A stretch of 64,000 nt of DNA, taken from contig WPIO01000022.1 in assembly GCA_009760855.2 (NCBI GenBank), positions 70,001 through 134,000 of the forward strand, read 5' to 3'. Shown here piece after piece: positions 19,425 through 30,299 of this stretch (its first letter is position 1; the number at the start of each line of letters is the position of its first letter). The notes beneath the pieces are model-generated. The model saw only the letters and a list, made by a program, of their open reading frames with translations. It ran no database searches and was not told the origin of the DNA. This DNA is from Cristatella mucedo (lineage: Eukaryota; Bryozoa; Phylactolaemata; Cristatellidae). The position numbers and the translations under genes are program-made.

Positions 19425-19590
19425 TGGGTCTTAGCCGCGGAGGTAAGGTGTTCGCTCTTAACTAGCCTGGTCATGGGTTCAAATCCTGCGACGGGCAATT
19501 CTTTACTGCCACCTACAAGCGGTGGTGATGGCCATGAAGGCTCTTCTTCTTCCGCTGACAAATGAGGCTGTGAAATAAGCTAATAATACA
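19425..19590 (+). repeat. SINE family 1 copy
   Basis: tRNA-like head with B box GGGTTCAAATCC at about 19474-19485, body GGCAATTCTTTACTGCC, then ACAAGCGGTGGTGATGG and the 3' end AATGAGGCTGTGAAATAAGCT. It is a forward copy of the family. Confidence 0.8.
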
Positions 19591-20040
19591 CCGGTCAACA
19601 TTGAAATCGTTACTGACTTTAAAAGGCCCTAATCTGTAGTGTATAGACGTGCTGGACACGAATATAACCGTACATTTTTCTATTGGCTCTCGTGTTTAAG
19701 ATATTTCTTACAGTTTATTTCCCATATTTTACCATGTAAATCCATCCAGTAGGATTGGAGCAACATCCTAAATAAGCCTAGACAGATGTAATACTTCATT
19801 GCATTGCATAACACCATCATGCAAAAATAATCTGGAGTTGACTGCCATCATTTTCCGATGCAATGCAATACTACTGCCAGGCGACTGCTGCAGTAAGCAT
19901 ATGTCATAAAACTCAGTTGGAAAGGTTGGGCATTTAAAATAGTTTAGGCTTTGTGCGAGACATTTTAAGCTACTGTTGCATGAAACTGTTACTATTTTAT
20001 CCATTGAGGTGAAATAGAAAACAGTAGTGCCTTGAAAGTG
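19591..20040. other. Unassigned host sequence
   Basis: AT-rich sequence without a convincing ORF, splice pattern or repeat. It leads into the pseudogene starting near 20,060. Confidence 0.4.
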
Positions 20041-20059
20041 CGTTAATATGTGGACAATG

Positions 20060-20930
20060 TTGCTATATTTTTGGGGAAATGACATTTGCCTACCAGAAGA
20101 AAATATCACTTCTCAAGTGAAGAAGGCATATCGCTTTTACTACGGATGGAAGGTTGGTGACAAAGACCAGCCTTGGGTCCCCGCATTCACGCTGTGCTAC
20201 ATGTACGACACAGCTTTCACGGTGGTTGATAGGCAAAATACCATCAATGCCTTTGCAGTCCCCACGATGTGGAGAGCTCCAAGCAACCACATGAATTACT
20301 GTTACTTCTGCTTGGTTTCCCTTCTTACCGATGAATAGCGAAGCAAAGGAAGTCGAGAATAGGCTACCGGAGAATTCCGTCTGCATTGAGAGTAGTTTCA
20401 TTCCACATGATGACGGACTTCCAAGTCCGGAACCTCCAGAGGAATATTCTCTTGGTTCATCTGATGAGGACAAGGGTGACCCGACCTGCTTTTCTCCTGG
20501 TACGTCAGTATGTAGTGATCCCGATTTTCATTGTGGCGTATCATCAACCCCACACAGAATAACACAGGGAGAATTAAATTACCCAGTTTGTGAGTTAGAC
20601 TTATCCAGGAACAAGGCATAGCTGCTAGAATCAAAACTCCAACCGTGAAATCTTCTGGAAGAAGATGTCACAATTACTTTATATCAAAAGCGCCACCAGC
20701 ACTTGGAGCCTTCCTTCAGAAAGAAAAGTAATCTGCTATTTGTGTTCCAATATTTAGGGCCTCATTAACGCCTTACGAATCACTCAATCATTACCTGCAA
20801 GAATGGAGATTACGTTCGTGGACTCTTCAAAACTAAGTCTTAAGTCTATGCTTTTGCACGATAGAAACCATCTTTCATCTATTCCAGTCGCGCGTGCTGT
20901 CCATCATCTATTCCAGTAGCGTCTGTGCGG
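20060..20930 (+). pseudogene. Degraded copy of a multi-copy invertebrate gene
   Basis: The readable pattern, in shifting frames, includes FYYGWKVGDKDQPWVP, NAFAVPTMWRAPSNHMNYCYFC, IPHDDGLPSPEPPEEYS, ITQGELN and LYQKRHQHLEPSF, and ends with SIPVARAVHH. I recall this order of motifs from an uncharacterised protein present in many copies in arthropod and other invertebrate genomes; its function is unknown. The conserved Cys pair (CYFC) suggests a zinc-binding N-terminal part. At least three frame changes and several stops occur. Spread in many copies suggests a selfish or domesticated element, but that is inference. Confidence 0.6.
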
Positions 20931-20964
20931 CTAAGGTATTTTAAGAAGATGAATGTTTCCACAC

Positions 20965-21045
20965 ATATGTACAGTGTGTGTTTTTGTGTGTGTGTCTGTG
21001 TGTGTGTGTGTGTTCTCGCGCGCGCGCGCGCGCGTGCGTGCGTGC
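20965..21045. repeat. (GT)n(GC)n microsatellite
   Basis: Runs of GTGTGT followed by CGCGCG. The long-looking ORFs over it are low-complexity artefacts. Confidence 0.95.
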
Positions 21046-21049
21046 TCGC

Positions 21050-22140
21050 GTCCTTATCCAACGGGAACCAGAAGGTGCCTGTCATGCATGGCATTGCGGG
21101 AAATGCACCATAAGTTGTCTGCTCAGTAGCCTTACTGGTATTGCTACTGTCTGTGGTCACAGCTATATTGAGCAGTTTTCAAAAGCGGACTTGCCTGCTT
21201 TCCGCCATGCTTTGAACCGAAATACTCCCCCACCCCCCCCCCCATACGGCCGAAAGCCTGCTGCAGAGGCAGCGAGATTGCCATTTCAAAAGGAACCAAC
21301 CATTGCATCAGCTACGTTCTAATAGTTGTCAGCAGAGCTGCCTGCATTGCATCTAATTGAACTCCTCTCCCACCCACTCCGACTGAATGTATCGCTCACC
21401 GGCAATACTCAAGCTAGGAGCAAAAGCTCGAATTCCTCGCAGCCAGCTGACTGCGTCACCAGTCGATGCCACCGAGGATACGAATGGAGGTTCCGGCTGC
21501 TGGGCACTCACTGCAGCTTTGCCTGAAATCCGCTGCGTGAATCTTTCTATCGATCTTTCTATTTACTTCTACCAGTCAGCACTATGCGTTTCTTACCAAG
21601 CCAAATGGAGCGCCTCTGGGCTATTAAGCAGCTGCTCCTCCTGAGAGTTCTGCATTGCTGCAGTGCTGCATTGGGTTTCACATTCCCATCTAGCAGTGCC
21701 GATCATGGTCATCGATCTAGAGTCTACACTTCGACGTGAACTAAGAAAGGTTTCGGACTTTTCTTACTGAATTAGCTAATTCCCATGCAACTGTGGCTTC
21801 TGCGAGTTTATTTATAGGTGGTTTTGGTTGCGATCCTCCGTTTGTGAGCTAAGGTTCACAAATCTGTAAGAAAAGTGAGCGTATCGTAAAGAGCAAGCAA
21901 ATTGTCGAATCAAACTTTCGTGTATGCCTTGCGGTTTGTGCAGCCGAGAAGTAGTGATTTGGAAAGCCATCTACAGTCTCCGGCAGATGACGGGACTGGC
22001 AATGTGTGGACGTTCTTGCAACAATGCAGAGCTCTTTCAGTCAAGTCTTGCAACAATGCAGAGCTCTTTCAGTCAAGTCTGCAGTTCACGAAAGCCCTCA
22101 ATTTGAACCCGAAAAATTCGCCATTCAACTTATCCTAACG
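21050..22140. other. Unassigned host sequence with a short tandem duplication
   Basis: No supported gene. A poly-C tract lies at about 21228-21243. A 32-base unit (CTTGCAACAATGCAGAGCTC...) is directly duplicated at about 22015-22079. Confidence 0.5.
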
Positions 22141-22145
22141 GAATA

Positions 22146-22318
22146 CTAGCTGATTCAACAGCCTCTTTTTATAGAGACAAGAAAGCCTTTACGGCTATCA
22201 CCACCTCTCGCAGTGGCGGCGATAAAGGATCGCCCACCGCGGGATGCGAACCCACGACCTCGGGACCGATGGTCGTGAAAAGCAGCCGCCTTACCTATAT
22301 TTCCATCCCGGCGGCTCA
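22146..22318 (-). repeat. SINE family 1 copy
   Basis: Reverse copy: AGCTGATTCAACAGCCTC end, CGGCTATCACCACC body and the B-box complement GCGAACCCACGACCTCGG at about 22246. It is close to the family consensus. Confidence 0.85.
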
Positions 22319-22775
22319 CAGTCTTCCTAGATACGCCCATTCGATCCCATTCGATTGTGGAATGTGGAAATAAAGCTTCGGCAAACAGTTCGCCTTTGGA
22401 CTCTTCTCCTCTGTGCGCGGCTCGTGCGCCCTTCTCCTCTGTGCGCGGCTCCGTGAACTCGTGCACGCTTGACCTACCTCTGAACGCATGACCTACGAAC
22501 GCACCGCTTGACTCCTTCGAGCACCTGGTGCTCCACCAGCTTCCGCCGGTTCTGCGGTTCCACGTAGCAGTCTGCCTCCAAGCCCTGATGCCACCTGGCC
22601 AAAGTCTTTTCAAGGTTTGCTGCCAGCTGGCATTGCTTTGAGGTCAGCTCAAAGGTTAGCTAAAGCAATGCTCGGCAAGGCGTCAAAGAATTGCACTGCT
22701 TTGAGGTTGGCGGCCGACTGGGATAGCCGAGCCAGACCCATGTTTGGGTTCGGCGACTGGGCACAGATGGTAATT

Positions 22776-22932
22776 ATTAGCTGATTTAAAAGCCTCATTT
22801 GTATAGCGGTAGAAGAGCCTTAGCGGCTACCACCACTGCTTGCAGTTGGAAATAAAGGATCGCCCACTGAAGGATTCGAACCCACAAACACCTTGGTCGT
22901 GAAGAGCGAGCACCTTATCTTCCGGGTGACCT
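22776..22932 (-). repeat. SINE family 1 copy, diverged
   Basis: The same order of blocks as at 22.15 kb (AGCTGATTTAAAAGCCTC, AGCGGCTACCACCAC, GATTCGAACCCAC) with more substitutions. Confidence 0.8.
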
Positions 22933-23264
22933 GTTTAGTTTCTCTCATTGGGGATGGTGCAGACACCGGATTGATCTACCCAAATTTGGTTTAAAGTACC
23001 TTTTTCCTATTACCTTAGTCAGGTCTGTCCTCGGGAAGGTTAATGATACTCGTCAATCACTTCGATTCCGTCACCCTGCCAAATTTAAAGATGCTTGCCT
23101 GATCTTCCTAAGTGGACGATACTATCGCAAGTGATGTCTCAAACTAATGCCAAAAAAATGTCGTCAGTAAGCTCTTATCTTAATCGCAAACAGTAGGTGC
23201 GTGCACTAACGGGATTTCCTTCATATAAAAAAAATAATAATAGTCTGCTTGTATAATATCTGCA

Positions 23265-23320
23265 TAGTGCAGCCTTGAGAGGTTAATCTCTATCCGAGCG
23301 CTTCATAGCACGAGGCAAGA
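23265..23320 (-). repeat. SINE family 2 or LINE tail fragment
   Basis: The hairpin-like segment AGAGGTTAATCTCTATCC followed by GAGCGCTTCATAGC is recognisable; the tRNA-like part is missing. Confidence 0.45.
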
Positions 23321-23446
23321 GAATCAGTGCATATAGAGCTTAGTGACACGCACAGTATCGAGAATCCAAAAGAAGACGAGCGTCATGCTTAGAGCCAGTA
23401 TGCTAAATGAGGCAAACGTGAAAATGCAATTAGGAAAATACAATTC

Positions 23447-23578
23447 ATTCGTATAGCGCCCCCAAAAGAACTTAATCTCTATTCACGTGCTTCACATTTG
23501 CCTCGGGGCTCGAGCCCACGACCTCAGCCAGACCTTGGTCGGGGCGAGAACCTTATCCGCTGGACCAAACCAGCTCGG
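23447..23578 (-). repeat. SINE family 2 (tRNA-derived, LINE-type tail)
   Basis: Reverse copy. The 3' end has the hairpin AAAGAACTTAATCTCTATTC with GCGCC-type arms as in the LINE; then comes CCTCGGGGCTCGAGCCCACG with the B-box complement, and a tRNA-like head ending at CCAGCTC. The family differs from family 1 in its tail. Confidence 0.82.
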
Positions 23579-23872
23579 CAGACACTCCTGGCCACCTGTT
23601 GGTAAGACCTTTGGCTATTAACATGCACTGAGTCATGCTCAGGTACCCACGCACCATGTAGAAAAAAAGAAGCTCCTGAGGGGGCAAAGGAAAAGCCAGC
23701 CGGAACACCGATGCGTCACGTAGCGAAGACTTAAAGGATTCGCGGCCATTGCTGGTAGTGACCGTAGCCGGCATCGAGTTCTCAACTTTCGGTCGTTACA
23801 AGCTGAAGGCCTGATCGCCAAATGATTTCAATTCTGTGCGAGGGATGGCGAGATGACTCTAAAACAAAAGAA

Positions 23873-24036
23873 TACTAGCTGATTCAACAGCCTCTTTTGA
23901 ATAGCGATGTAAGAGCCTTTACGACTATCACCACCGCTTGCAGCTGAAATGAAGGATCTCCCAATGCAGGATTCGAACCCACGACCTCGTTACCGAGGTA
24001 GTGAAAAGCAACCGCTTTGACTAGTGTGCCATGCTG
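23873..24036 (-). repeat. SINE family 1 copy
   Basis: ACTAGCTGATTCAACAGCCT end, CTATCACCACCGCTTGCAG body and GGATTCGAACCCACGACCTC B-box region. It adjoins a LINE fragment directly. Confidence 0.85.
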
Positions 24037-24275
24037 CGGGGCGGGTGGTGCGAGAGTACGTTAGAGGAGCAAGGAGGTCAGGTAGGTCGGCTGGTGTTAA
24101 TGAGTTGAGTGACCTGTAAGGCAGACTGGGTGCGTTGAAATCGATTTGATGCTTGACAGGGAGCGAGTGAAGCTCAGGCAGAAGTGAGGTCAGGTGGAAA
24201 CTACGAAATTGACACACCAGACAGTAAGCTGCCGAGTTTTGCACCAGTTACAGGCGAATAAGGGTACAGGTAGGG
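24037..24275 (-). mobile_element. LINE fragment (C-terminal ORF part), diverged
   Basis: Reverse copy of the RT C-terminal region: readable QNSAAYCLVCQFRSFHLTSL and LHSLPVKHQIDF, matching QNSAARLVCRERRSCHITPL and LHWLPVKQRIDF of the fuller copy. Both ends are cut. Confidence 0.85.
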
Positions 24276-24850
24276 ACCCTTAAAAGCTAACTGTTCGCTG
24301 TGGCAGGTCAGCTTGTCCTTTAGCTAGCTGCCTGCGATGTGTACATCATTCATTTCTGGCCGCGTGCACTGCAGGCGAGTCAGCGTGTCACGTGTCCTAA
24401 TTGCAATGACTCGGGCCAAGGCGAGACAGTGCTGACGTACACGTGGCCAGAGGCTCGTGTCGTGCACACGACAGGCCCAGTGCTCGTAAGCTGTATTGGC
24501 CTCAGTGTTACGTTCAAACCAGAAGTGTCACTTTTAGTACCCGCGAGTAGTGGGGATGCGTCTGGCATTTCTGGCATGTTCACGTGCACAGCATAACTTA
24601 ATCCGGGTCCACACAGCTGCACGCATACAATTAGCCACTGCTGGGCATACCCTGTACATGCACACCGTAGTAGGACAGTGTGAGCAGAGCATCTCGGTGG
24701 GGGCTGGATTGAAATGGCGTAAGGGTTACAAATATGTCTCATAATTGTCCTCTGATTTGACGCGAGTGCTCGCTGCCAGAATCACGAGCACGTGGGATGG
24801 ATGCCGCTTTGTGAATCAAGTTGAGACACTCACTGCCAAGACAACTTGGG
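24276..24850. other. Unassigned host sequence
   Basis: No gene, splice pattern or repeat was recognised. GC content rises toward the CpG-rich block downstream. Confidence 0.4.
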
Positions 24851-24879
24851 AACCTTGTTAGCAGGCTAGCTTAGGGAGC

Positions 24880-25610
24880 TTACTTAGCAGATTGATCAAG
24901 AAGACCACGCGAACCAGCAGCGCCCCCTGGCGTCTCGACCTGAGCGACCGGTCGTAGAGCGGGCGAAGCGCTCCTCTTTTTACCGCCGCCGCCGTCTGGC
25001 GATGGCCAGCGCGGCTCGGAGTGCCGTGGCGGCTCCGAAACCGCCCACTTCCGGCGGAGCTGACGATCCGAAGGGCGGCGCTGCTCGCGTCGCGCGCGGC
25101 GGCTCCTCCGGCGCCCTCTCGCTCTTTTCCGGCTGCCAGAGCGCTAGATTGATTGAAAGCGGCACCGCGATCCGGCGCCTCGAATCGAGTCGAGCGCGCG
25201 CGCAACAATAGGGGAATGGCGCCGATGTCTTTTGAAGCGCACTCACCCCGAACGCCGCTCGCTAGCGACGTCGGCTGAGCCGGCGAGCGGAGTCGGAACC
25301 GGCGCGGCCCTATGCGAAGAATGGCGACAGATCAATGCGCCATCGATCCGGCCGCAGCGCAGCGTGACGCGAGCTCGGGCTCGCGTCGAAGGCTAGACGC
25401 GCAGGTAAATCGAAGGCGAGAGCCCACTTTCGACAGAGTGCCGTCAGCACGCGACTTTGCCGTCGCCGCCGCAGCCGCCGCAGCAGCAGCGACGGCAAAG
25501 TCGCTCAGATCGTATCGGTCCAGTCGGTTCTCGCGGAGGCGCAGGCGCCGTCGACCTGCCTGCTCAGCTACCCGTAAGTTCGCGCTCCCTCGCGGCGGTT
25601 CGTCGCGGTG
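24880..25610. promoter_or_regulatory. CpG-rich island-like block
   Basis: Very CpG-dense sequence, with a short GCC/GCA-rich run at about 25460-25495. Open frames on both strands reflect base composition. It may be the promoter area of the EF-hand-like gene downstream: CCCGTAAGTTCG at 25570-25581 contains a donor-like GTAAGT, which could end a 5' exon. Confidence 0.35.
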
Positions 25611-25613
25611 CGG

Positions 25614-25790
25614 CGTATCGTTGCTTTCTGTCAGCCTGTCTGTCTATCTACCTATTTGCCTCATCCGTCTATACGTCTGTCGATCTGTCTATTTTTGTCC
25701 TGTCTGTCGGTCATGTTTATCGTTATCTGTCTGTCTGCCCTATACCTGTTCTGTCTGCCTGCCTGTCTTTATGACTATCTAGCAACCTCT
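25614..25790. repeat. Degenerate (CTGT/CTAT)n tetranucleotide tract
   Basis: About 175 bases made of imperfect CTGT, CTAT and CTGC units. ORFs across it are artefacts. Confidence 0.85.
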
Positions 25791-25814
25791 GACTCTCTGG
25801 ACGCCTACAACGCC

Positions 25815-25950
25815 GCGCTGGTTCAGCCCATTGGTTAAGGTGCTCGCACCGACCAAGGTCTGGCCGAGGTCGTGGGCTCGAGCCCCGTGGCATATGTAGG
25901 GCGCCTGAATAGAGATTGAGTTCTCTTACGGTGCTATACAAATAAATTAC
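25815..25950 (+). repeat. SINE family 2 copy followed by (AT)n
   Basis: Forward copy with head GGTTCAGCCCATTGGTTAAG, B box GTGGGCTCGAGCCCC, hairpin GCGCCTGAATAGAGATTGAG...CTTACGGTGCTATA and an A/T-rich tail. An (AT)n tract runs from about 25955 to 26072. Confidence 0.85.
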
Positions 25951-25954
25951 ACAT

Positions 25955-26025
25955 ATATACAAATATATATATATATGTATATGATATATATGTGTGTGTG
26001 TATATGATATATATATATATATATA

Positions 26026-26072
<47 letters not shown>
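25955..26072. repeat. (AT)n microsatellite
   Basis: Long AT run with short GT and GATATA interruptions. Confidence 0.95.
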
Positions 26073-26074
<2 letters not shown>

Positions 26075-26285
26075 AGTCTCTCGCGCACATTAGAATCGTC
26101 GCAAGCGATCGGGCAACTCCGGCGGCCCGGATTCCAATCGAGACGCGGCTGACGAAGCGAGCTTTCTCTCGGCGACAGGCGGACAGCGAGAGCTCTCAGC
26201 GAGAGCCCGCTTTCGCTGCTCCCGAGCCGCGGCGGCTACGAGCGAAGGCGGAGCGAGTCGCAGCGACTACGCGCACTCTTCGTCG

Positions 26286-26335
26286 CGCTCGGGGCCAGCT
26301 CGGGGTCAGCTCGGGGCCAGCTCGGGGTCAGACGC
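26286..26335 (+). repeat. Short GC-rich tandem repeat before the EF-hand ORF
   Basis: Four 11-base units of the form CTCGGGG(C/T)CAG, alternating in C and T so that the period is also 22 bases. It ends 13 bases before the ATG at 26349. Confidence 0.8.
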
Positions 26336-26348
26336 CCGCTGGCCAGGC

Positions 26349-26693
26349 ATGGAAAAAGGTGAGGCTCAGCGAACTGCGGACGAGATGGACGAGAGCTACA
26401 GAGCGCAGACCGCCAGGCGGCGCTACGACGAGCAGGAGAAAGAAATCAAGATGGCGTTCCAGCTCTTCGACAAGAAGATGAAGGGCTACCTGACCGCCGA
26501 GGACATACGCGACGGCTTCCTCGCCGTCGGCGAGACGCTCACCACCAAGCAGCTGCTCAGGCTGATGCGCGTCGCTCAGGCGGACGCGCAGCTGCGCGTG
26601 CACTACCGCGGCTTCGCCAAGGTCGTGCGCGGTCAGCAGGCGGCGAGCGAGGCTCGAAAAGCACGTGATCTCGCCAGCAGCCTGCGCCTGTAG
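26349..26693 (+). CDS. EF-hand-like (calmodulin family) small protein
   Basis: 114 codons with strong GC-rich codon use, starting at an ATG in good context (CCAGGCATGG). Residues 33-70 read EIKMAFQLFDKKMKGYLTAE then DIRDGFLAVGETLTTKQLL, the helix-loop-helix of calmodulin/centrin-type EF-hands. The loop DKKMKGYLTAED keeps the first Asp, the central Gly and the last acidic residue, but lacks the usual Asp/Asn at loop positions 3 and 5, so calcium binding is doubtful. A second, weaker helix pair follows (RVAQADAQLRVHYRGFAKVV). It is intronless as drawn; an upstream non-coding or coding exon is possible. It lies in a CpG-rich setting, which supports a real gene. Confidence 0.6.
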   Translation: MEKGEAQRTADEMDESYRAQTARRRYDEQEKEIKMAFQLFDKKMKGYLTAEDIRDGFLAVGETLTTKQLLRLMRVAQADAQLRVHYRGFAKVVRGQQAASEARKARDLASSLRL

Positions 26694-26964
26694 GCTTCCG
26701 CTCGGCTCGCGAAGCCGCGCGCGACGTCGCGGCGGCGGCGGCAGGCGCTGCGGCGCGGCGGCCGTCGGTCGTAAGAGATCTCTCGTCAGACCGGAAGCAA
26801 AGGCCTCGGTTCGATGGCTGCAGCGAGCCGAATTGCTGGACGAGTCTAGACCGACGGCATCGACAGGAAGCGCTCTATGGGCGCGCCGCTGCCGCGCCGG
26901 CTGCTGCAGCGTCGTGCCTCGCGCGCATTTTCCGCGACCGCGACTGCTATCCTCGCGAATATAC

Positions 26965-27012
26965 TGCTGCCCTCAGAGAGCTCAGTCTCTTTCTGGGCAC
27001 TTTACAGTACGA
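26965..27012 (-). repeat. Isolated LINE/SINE-type hairpin fragment
   Basis: GCCCTCAGAGAGCTCAGTCTC followed by TTTCTGGGCACTTTACA matches the 3' hairpin of the LINE with few changes. No other part of an element is visible. Confidence 0.6.
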
Positions 27013-27069
27013 CCATGCATGCCGACGGTAACGTAACACGGCAGCAAGGAAAAGCATCTTAATGTAACA

Positions 27070-27093
27070 AGTCTCTCTCTCTCTCTCTCTATA

Positions 27094-27158
<65 letters not shown>

Positions 27159-27160
27159 CA
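27070..27160. repeat. (CT)n(AT)n microsatellite
   Basis: A short CT run passes into a long AT run. Confidence 0.95.
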
Positions 27161-27359
27161 AGTCTATAAGCGCAGTGTAGAGCAGTCTATTTTAAAGCCA
27201 CGGCAAGGCACGAGTGCGCGCGGCGCCAGCCGTAGCGTACAACTGTCTAATTCTTACACGTGGCATATCCGCGCCGATAGGTTTTAATTCAGGAACAGCT
27301 AACAATCTCTAGGGCTGTCAGTATTTGAATGAAATAAAATAATAGATTAATTTTTTTTA

Positions 27360-27418
27360 CATTCTATAGCACCCTAAAAGAACTTAATCGCAATGCAGGC
27401 GCTTTACCATTGCAGCAC
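27360..27418 (-). repeat. SINE family 2/LINE tail fragment
   Basis: TAGCACCCTAAAAGAACTTAA followed by TCGCAATGCAGGCGCTTTACC retains the arms of the hairpin only. Confidence 0.6.
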
Positions 27419-27470
27419 TCAAAAGTTGCATCGAGACAGTAGAGCACGATACACGCGAATCAATCTTAGG

Positions 27471-27474
<4 letters not shown>

Positions 27475-27551
<77 letters not shown>
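27475..27551. repeat. (CA)n microsatellite
   Basis: An uninterrupted CA run of about 75 bases. Confidence 0.98.
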
Positions 27552-27575
27552 GCGTGCGAAAGCAGGCAGATAGAT

Positions 27576-28440
27576 TGAGCAAGACTTCAAACCTTGCAAG
27601 TACATTCCAGTCTTGTTTTAGAGCTAACATTGCATCGGGTGAATGATGGACGATCTTAGTAGGAATGCAGATTTGAGTAGGTTCTCTCTGCTTGTTTTGC
27701 ATGATTTTTCAATTTTGCATGATGCTTGACACTATTGATTGCCAAGTCCTTATCGAGCGCCTCTTATCACGACTTGGCATCACTGGCGCTGTACTGCAGT
27801 GTTTGAGGTCATCTCTCAGTGGGAGACTCCAGAGCATTGATTTGAATGTGAATGATATGAATGGGTAAAGCTCATCCGAAGAACCACTTAAGTATGCGGG
27901 TACCACAGGGCTCTGTGCTTGGTCCGTTGCATTTCACTATCTATACTCTCCCTCTTGCCAATGCGATAGCCAAGCGCAATCTAGGCTTTAACTTTCATTC
28001 CGACGACACACAGCTGTACCTATGCTTTGATCCCTCCCAGCCTTCCAGCAAATCAAACTTTCTCAGCTTCCTTGCTGCACACATTGCTGCACACATTGCT
28101 GCACACATTGCTGCACACATTGCTGCACACATTGCTGCACACATTGCTGCACACATTGCTGCACACATTGCTGCACACATTGCTGCACACATTTGCACTT
28201 TGGTAATAGAAAACTTTCTTGAAATGAATGAGGATAATGTCAACTTACTAGTTACTAGCAAATATAGTGGGACACCGAAATACTCTTCAATCAGGCATCG
28301 CGTACCGCTCGCTGTTCTGACTCTCAAGTTTTTTTAGCTGGGCCTCGACCACACTCGAATCCTTTGGAGACCGAGTCGTCAGTTCGTATGCTCCCAAAGC
28401 CTCGAGCTCACTCCCGACTTGCGTCACGCTATTTCCTTAC
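27576..28440 (+). mobile_element. LINE fragment with internal 12-base tandem expansion
   Basis: Forward RT remnants: a region like LLVLLDLSEAFDTIDHKV near 27690-27760, then VPQGSVLGPLHFTIYTLPL, NFHSDDTQLYLCFDPSQPS (an altered YADD box), and a C-terminal relic near 28340-28430. Between them, ATTGCTGCACAC is repeated about ten times (28069-28192), coding Ala-Ala-His-Ile over and over at the place where other copies read LAACIDDIR. Internal deletions remove most of the C-terminal region. Confidence 0.9.
28069..28192 (+). repeat. 12-base minisatellite inside the LINE
   Basis: About ten identical units of ATTGCTGCACAC, open in the RT frame. The unit derives from the local TTGCTGCA of the element. 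Confidence 0.95.
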
Positions 28441-28958
28441 TTGAGGATATTTAAAGAAGCTAAAACCTTTAATTTTCTTCTCAGCATTTTCTCCGCCGGC
28501 TGGAATTGTTATCTGCAGGTTATTGCGAGGAGTCTGCGAGGGCATGTGCATGAAAATGCCGCCGCCGCAATCGCACGCGTTATCACGTTATTCAATCGCA
28601 CATCGCTTCCTTTTCCGTACGCGTAAAGTTTCTTGAAGGAGTTTTAGTTAGGGCGCTATGCAAATGCTTTATTGCTATTTTTAGTCAAACTGCTAGTAGC
28701 AAATGAATATTTGCCAGTCAGGCCATCGCTGTCTATCTGGCACAAGGGCCCTCGCTCGCTGTCAGTCTGGCACACCTACTTCCTGCCCGAGAACAGCGGA
28801 CCGACGGTCTGCCGAAGTTGGAGCTCTCGCCGGACGAACGCAGAGCCCCGGCAGCCGCCATTGCGCGACGGATCAGTTCTGCGAATGCAGGAACATGGTA
28901 CGACCTCCTTGGATGAGCAGCGCTCGCAGATTTTAAGCAAGTGCGTATGGCGTCCAGC

Positions 28959-28994
<36 letters not shown>

Positions 28995-29258
28995 CGCAGA
29001 AACGTCGCCGCTTCGCTGAGCAGAGAGCATGTCAGCGCTGCGCCGGGACTGCTGCTCCTCCTATTTCAGCCTACTGGGAGCTGCTTTGGTGAGTAGCTGA
29101 CGTTCGGACGAATTTTAGCATCCTCTTCTATAATTCTGCTTAGAATCGCGCGAGATCGCACAGCACTCGGAAAGCAGCAATCGCGGTGAAATATTAACGA
29201 GAGGAGCATTATTAATAGCACCATCGCTCGACGGGCGGCGGCGACGGCGGAAAGCTGT

Positions 29259-29292
<34 letters not shown>

Positions 29293-29400
29293 ACTTGTGG
29301 ATCCTTCCCGGCGGCCCTTCTTTGCTCTGCTCTTCTGAAGATACCGTGAAGGAAAAGACAAGGCTTCACACACCTGCCACCAGTCTCTCTCTCCGTTCAA
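28441..29400. other. Host sequence with trinucleotide tracts, no firm gene
   Basis: A (GCA)n tract lies at about 28961-28992 and a (GCC)n tract at about 29257-29291. A CpG-moderate stretch and short ORFs are present, but no exon can be supported. Confidence 0.45.
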
Positions 29401-30299
29401 GTGCTGAATCGTGGCACTTTATAAATCCGACCGATCGCCAAGCCAATACTTCTCTTTAGCTAAGAAACTCCAGACATTTGATATTACTAATAAGGGAAAC
29501 ACTGAAATGAAACAAGCATACAGCTCCCTAATGGAACTGAATATCAGTCTTAGCACTTTACGTGCGCCGGAAAGGAAGCATGCCAATTATTTGGTTTTAA
29601 CACGCACTATTTCAGCATATACATACGAGCACACAAAGGACAGTGCACACAGATGGATGAGCAAATGAATCGCACAGACAATCAAAGGGTTTGAAGTGAA
29701 CTTGCGATATCCGTGCAGTCGCTTAGCTTGTGCGCTGTTGTGAGAATCGGACGCGGGAAAGAAGCTTCAAAGGCGGAGCGATCTGGAGATGGATCGCTTC
29801 ATTCGAGGCGTTCATGCGATCTCCAGCCAGGTGCTGTATGCACAGTCACTTGCTCCAAAGCGGTCACTCGCTCTAGAGTGGGTCAGAACGTAGGAAAACT
29901 TTTCGGATCCCTATTGCTCGGCAAGCGAAATCAATGGGTGGCTTTCTATGCCTCGAGATTTTCCACGGCGAGGTTAGATGCGACCGTCTGGTTAAGAGAC
30001 CACGTGGAACTTTCAAACTAGGAAAAATATCACAGGACCACCTCACCTGGGGTGGCTCAGGTAGGGCTTCGCTACTGGCGGACACGGTAGCCGTGGCCGG
30101 TACCCGTGCAGTGCTGCTTGCTTTGCATCGCCGTACAGCTAGCAAATGCTATGGATGCTGCTTGCCTTAGACCTTGCTCATTAAGCTGTAGCCTTACTGG
30201 TGCCAGATACCTCCGGCCCTTGTACTTTATCCTATTCGTGGCTGGGGCCAGCGCCCTAGTTTGGTCTTGCTCGGTATTGGAGATTGGACGACGTCGGCA
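29401..30299. other. Unassigned host sequence
   Basis: No recognised gene or repeat. Short ORFs on both strands have no family features. Confidence 0.4.

Noticed and set aside
24858-25250. Overlapping ORFs on both strands in the CpG-rich block
   Set aside because: High GC content removes stop codons by chance; no domain or splice support is visible.
28069-28192. CRISPR-like array
   Set aside because: Units are contiguous without spacers, in a eukaryotic LINE.
27995-28327. ORFs made of Ala-Ala-His-Ile or Cys-Ala-Ala-Met repeats as a novel repeat protein
   Set aside because: They come from a 12-base minisatellite within a decayed LINE; there is no independent gene context.
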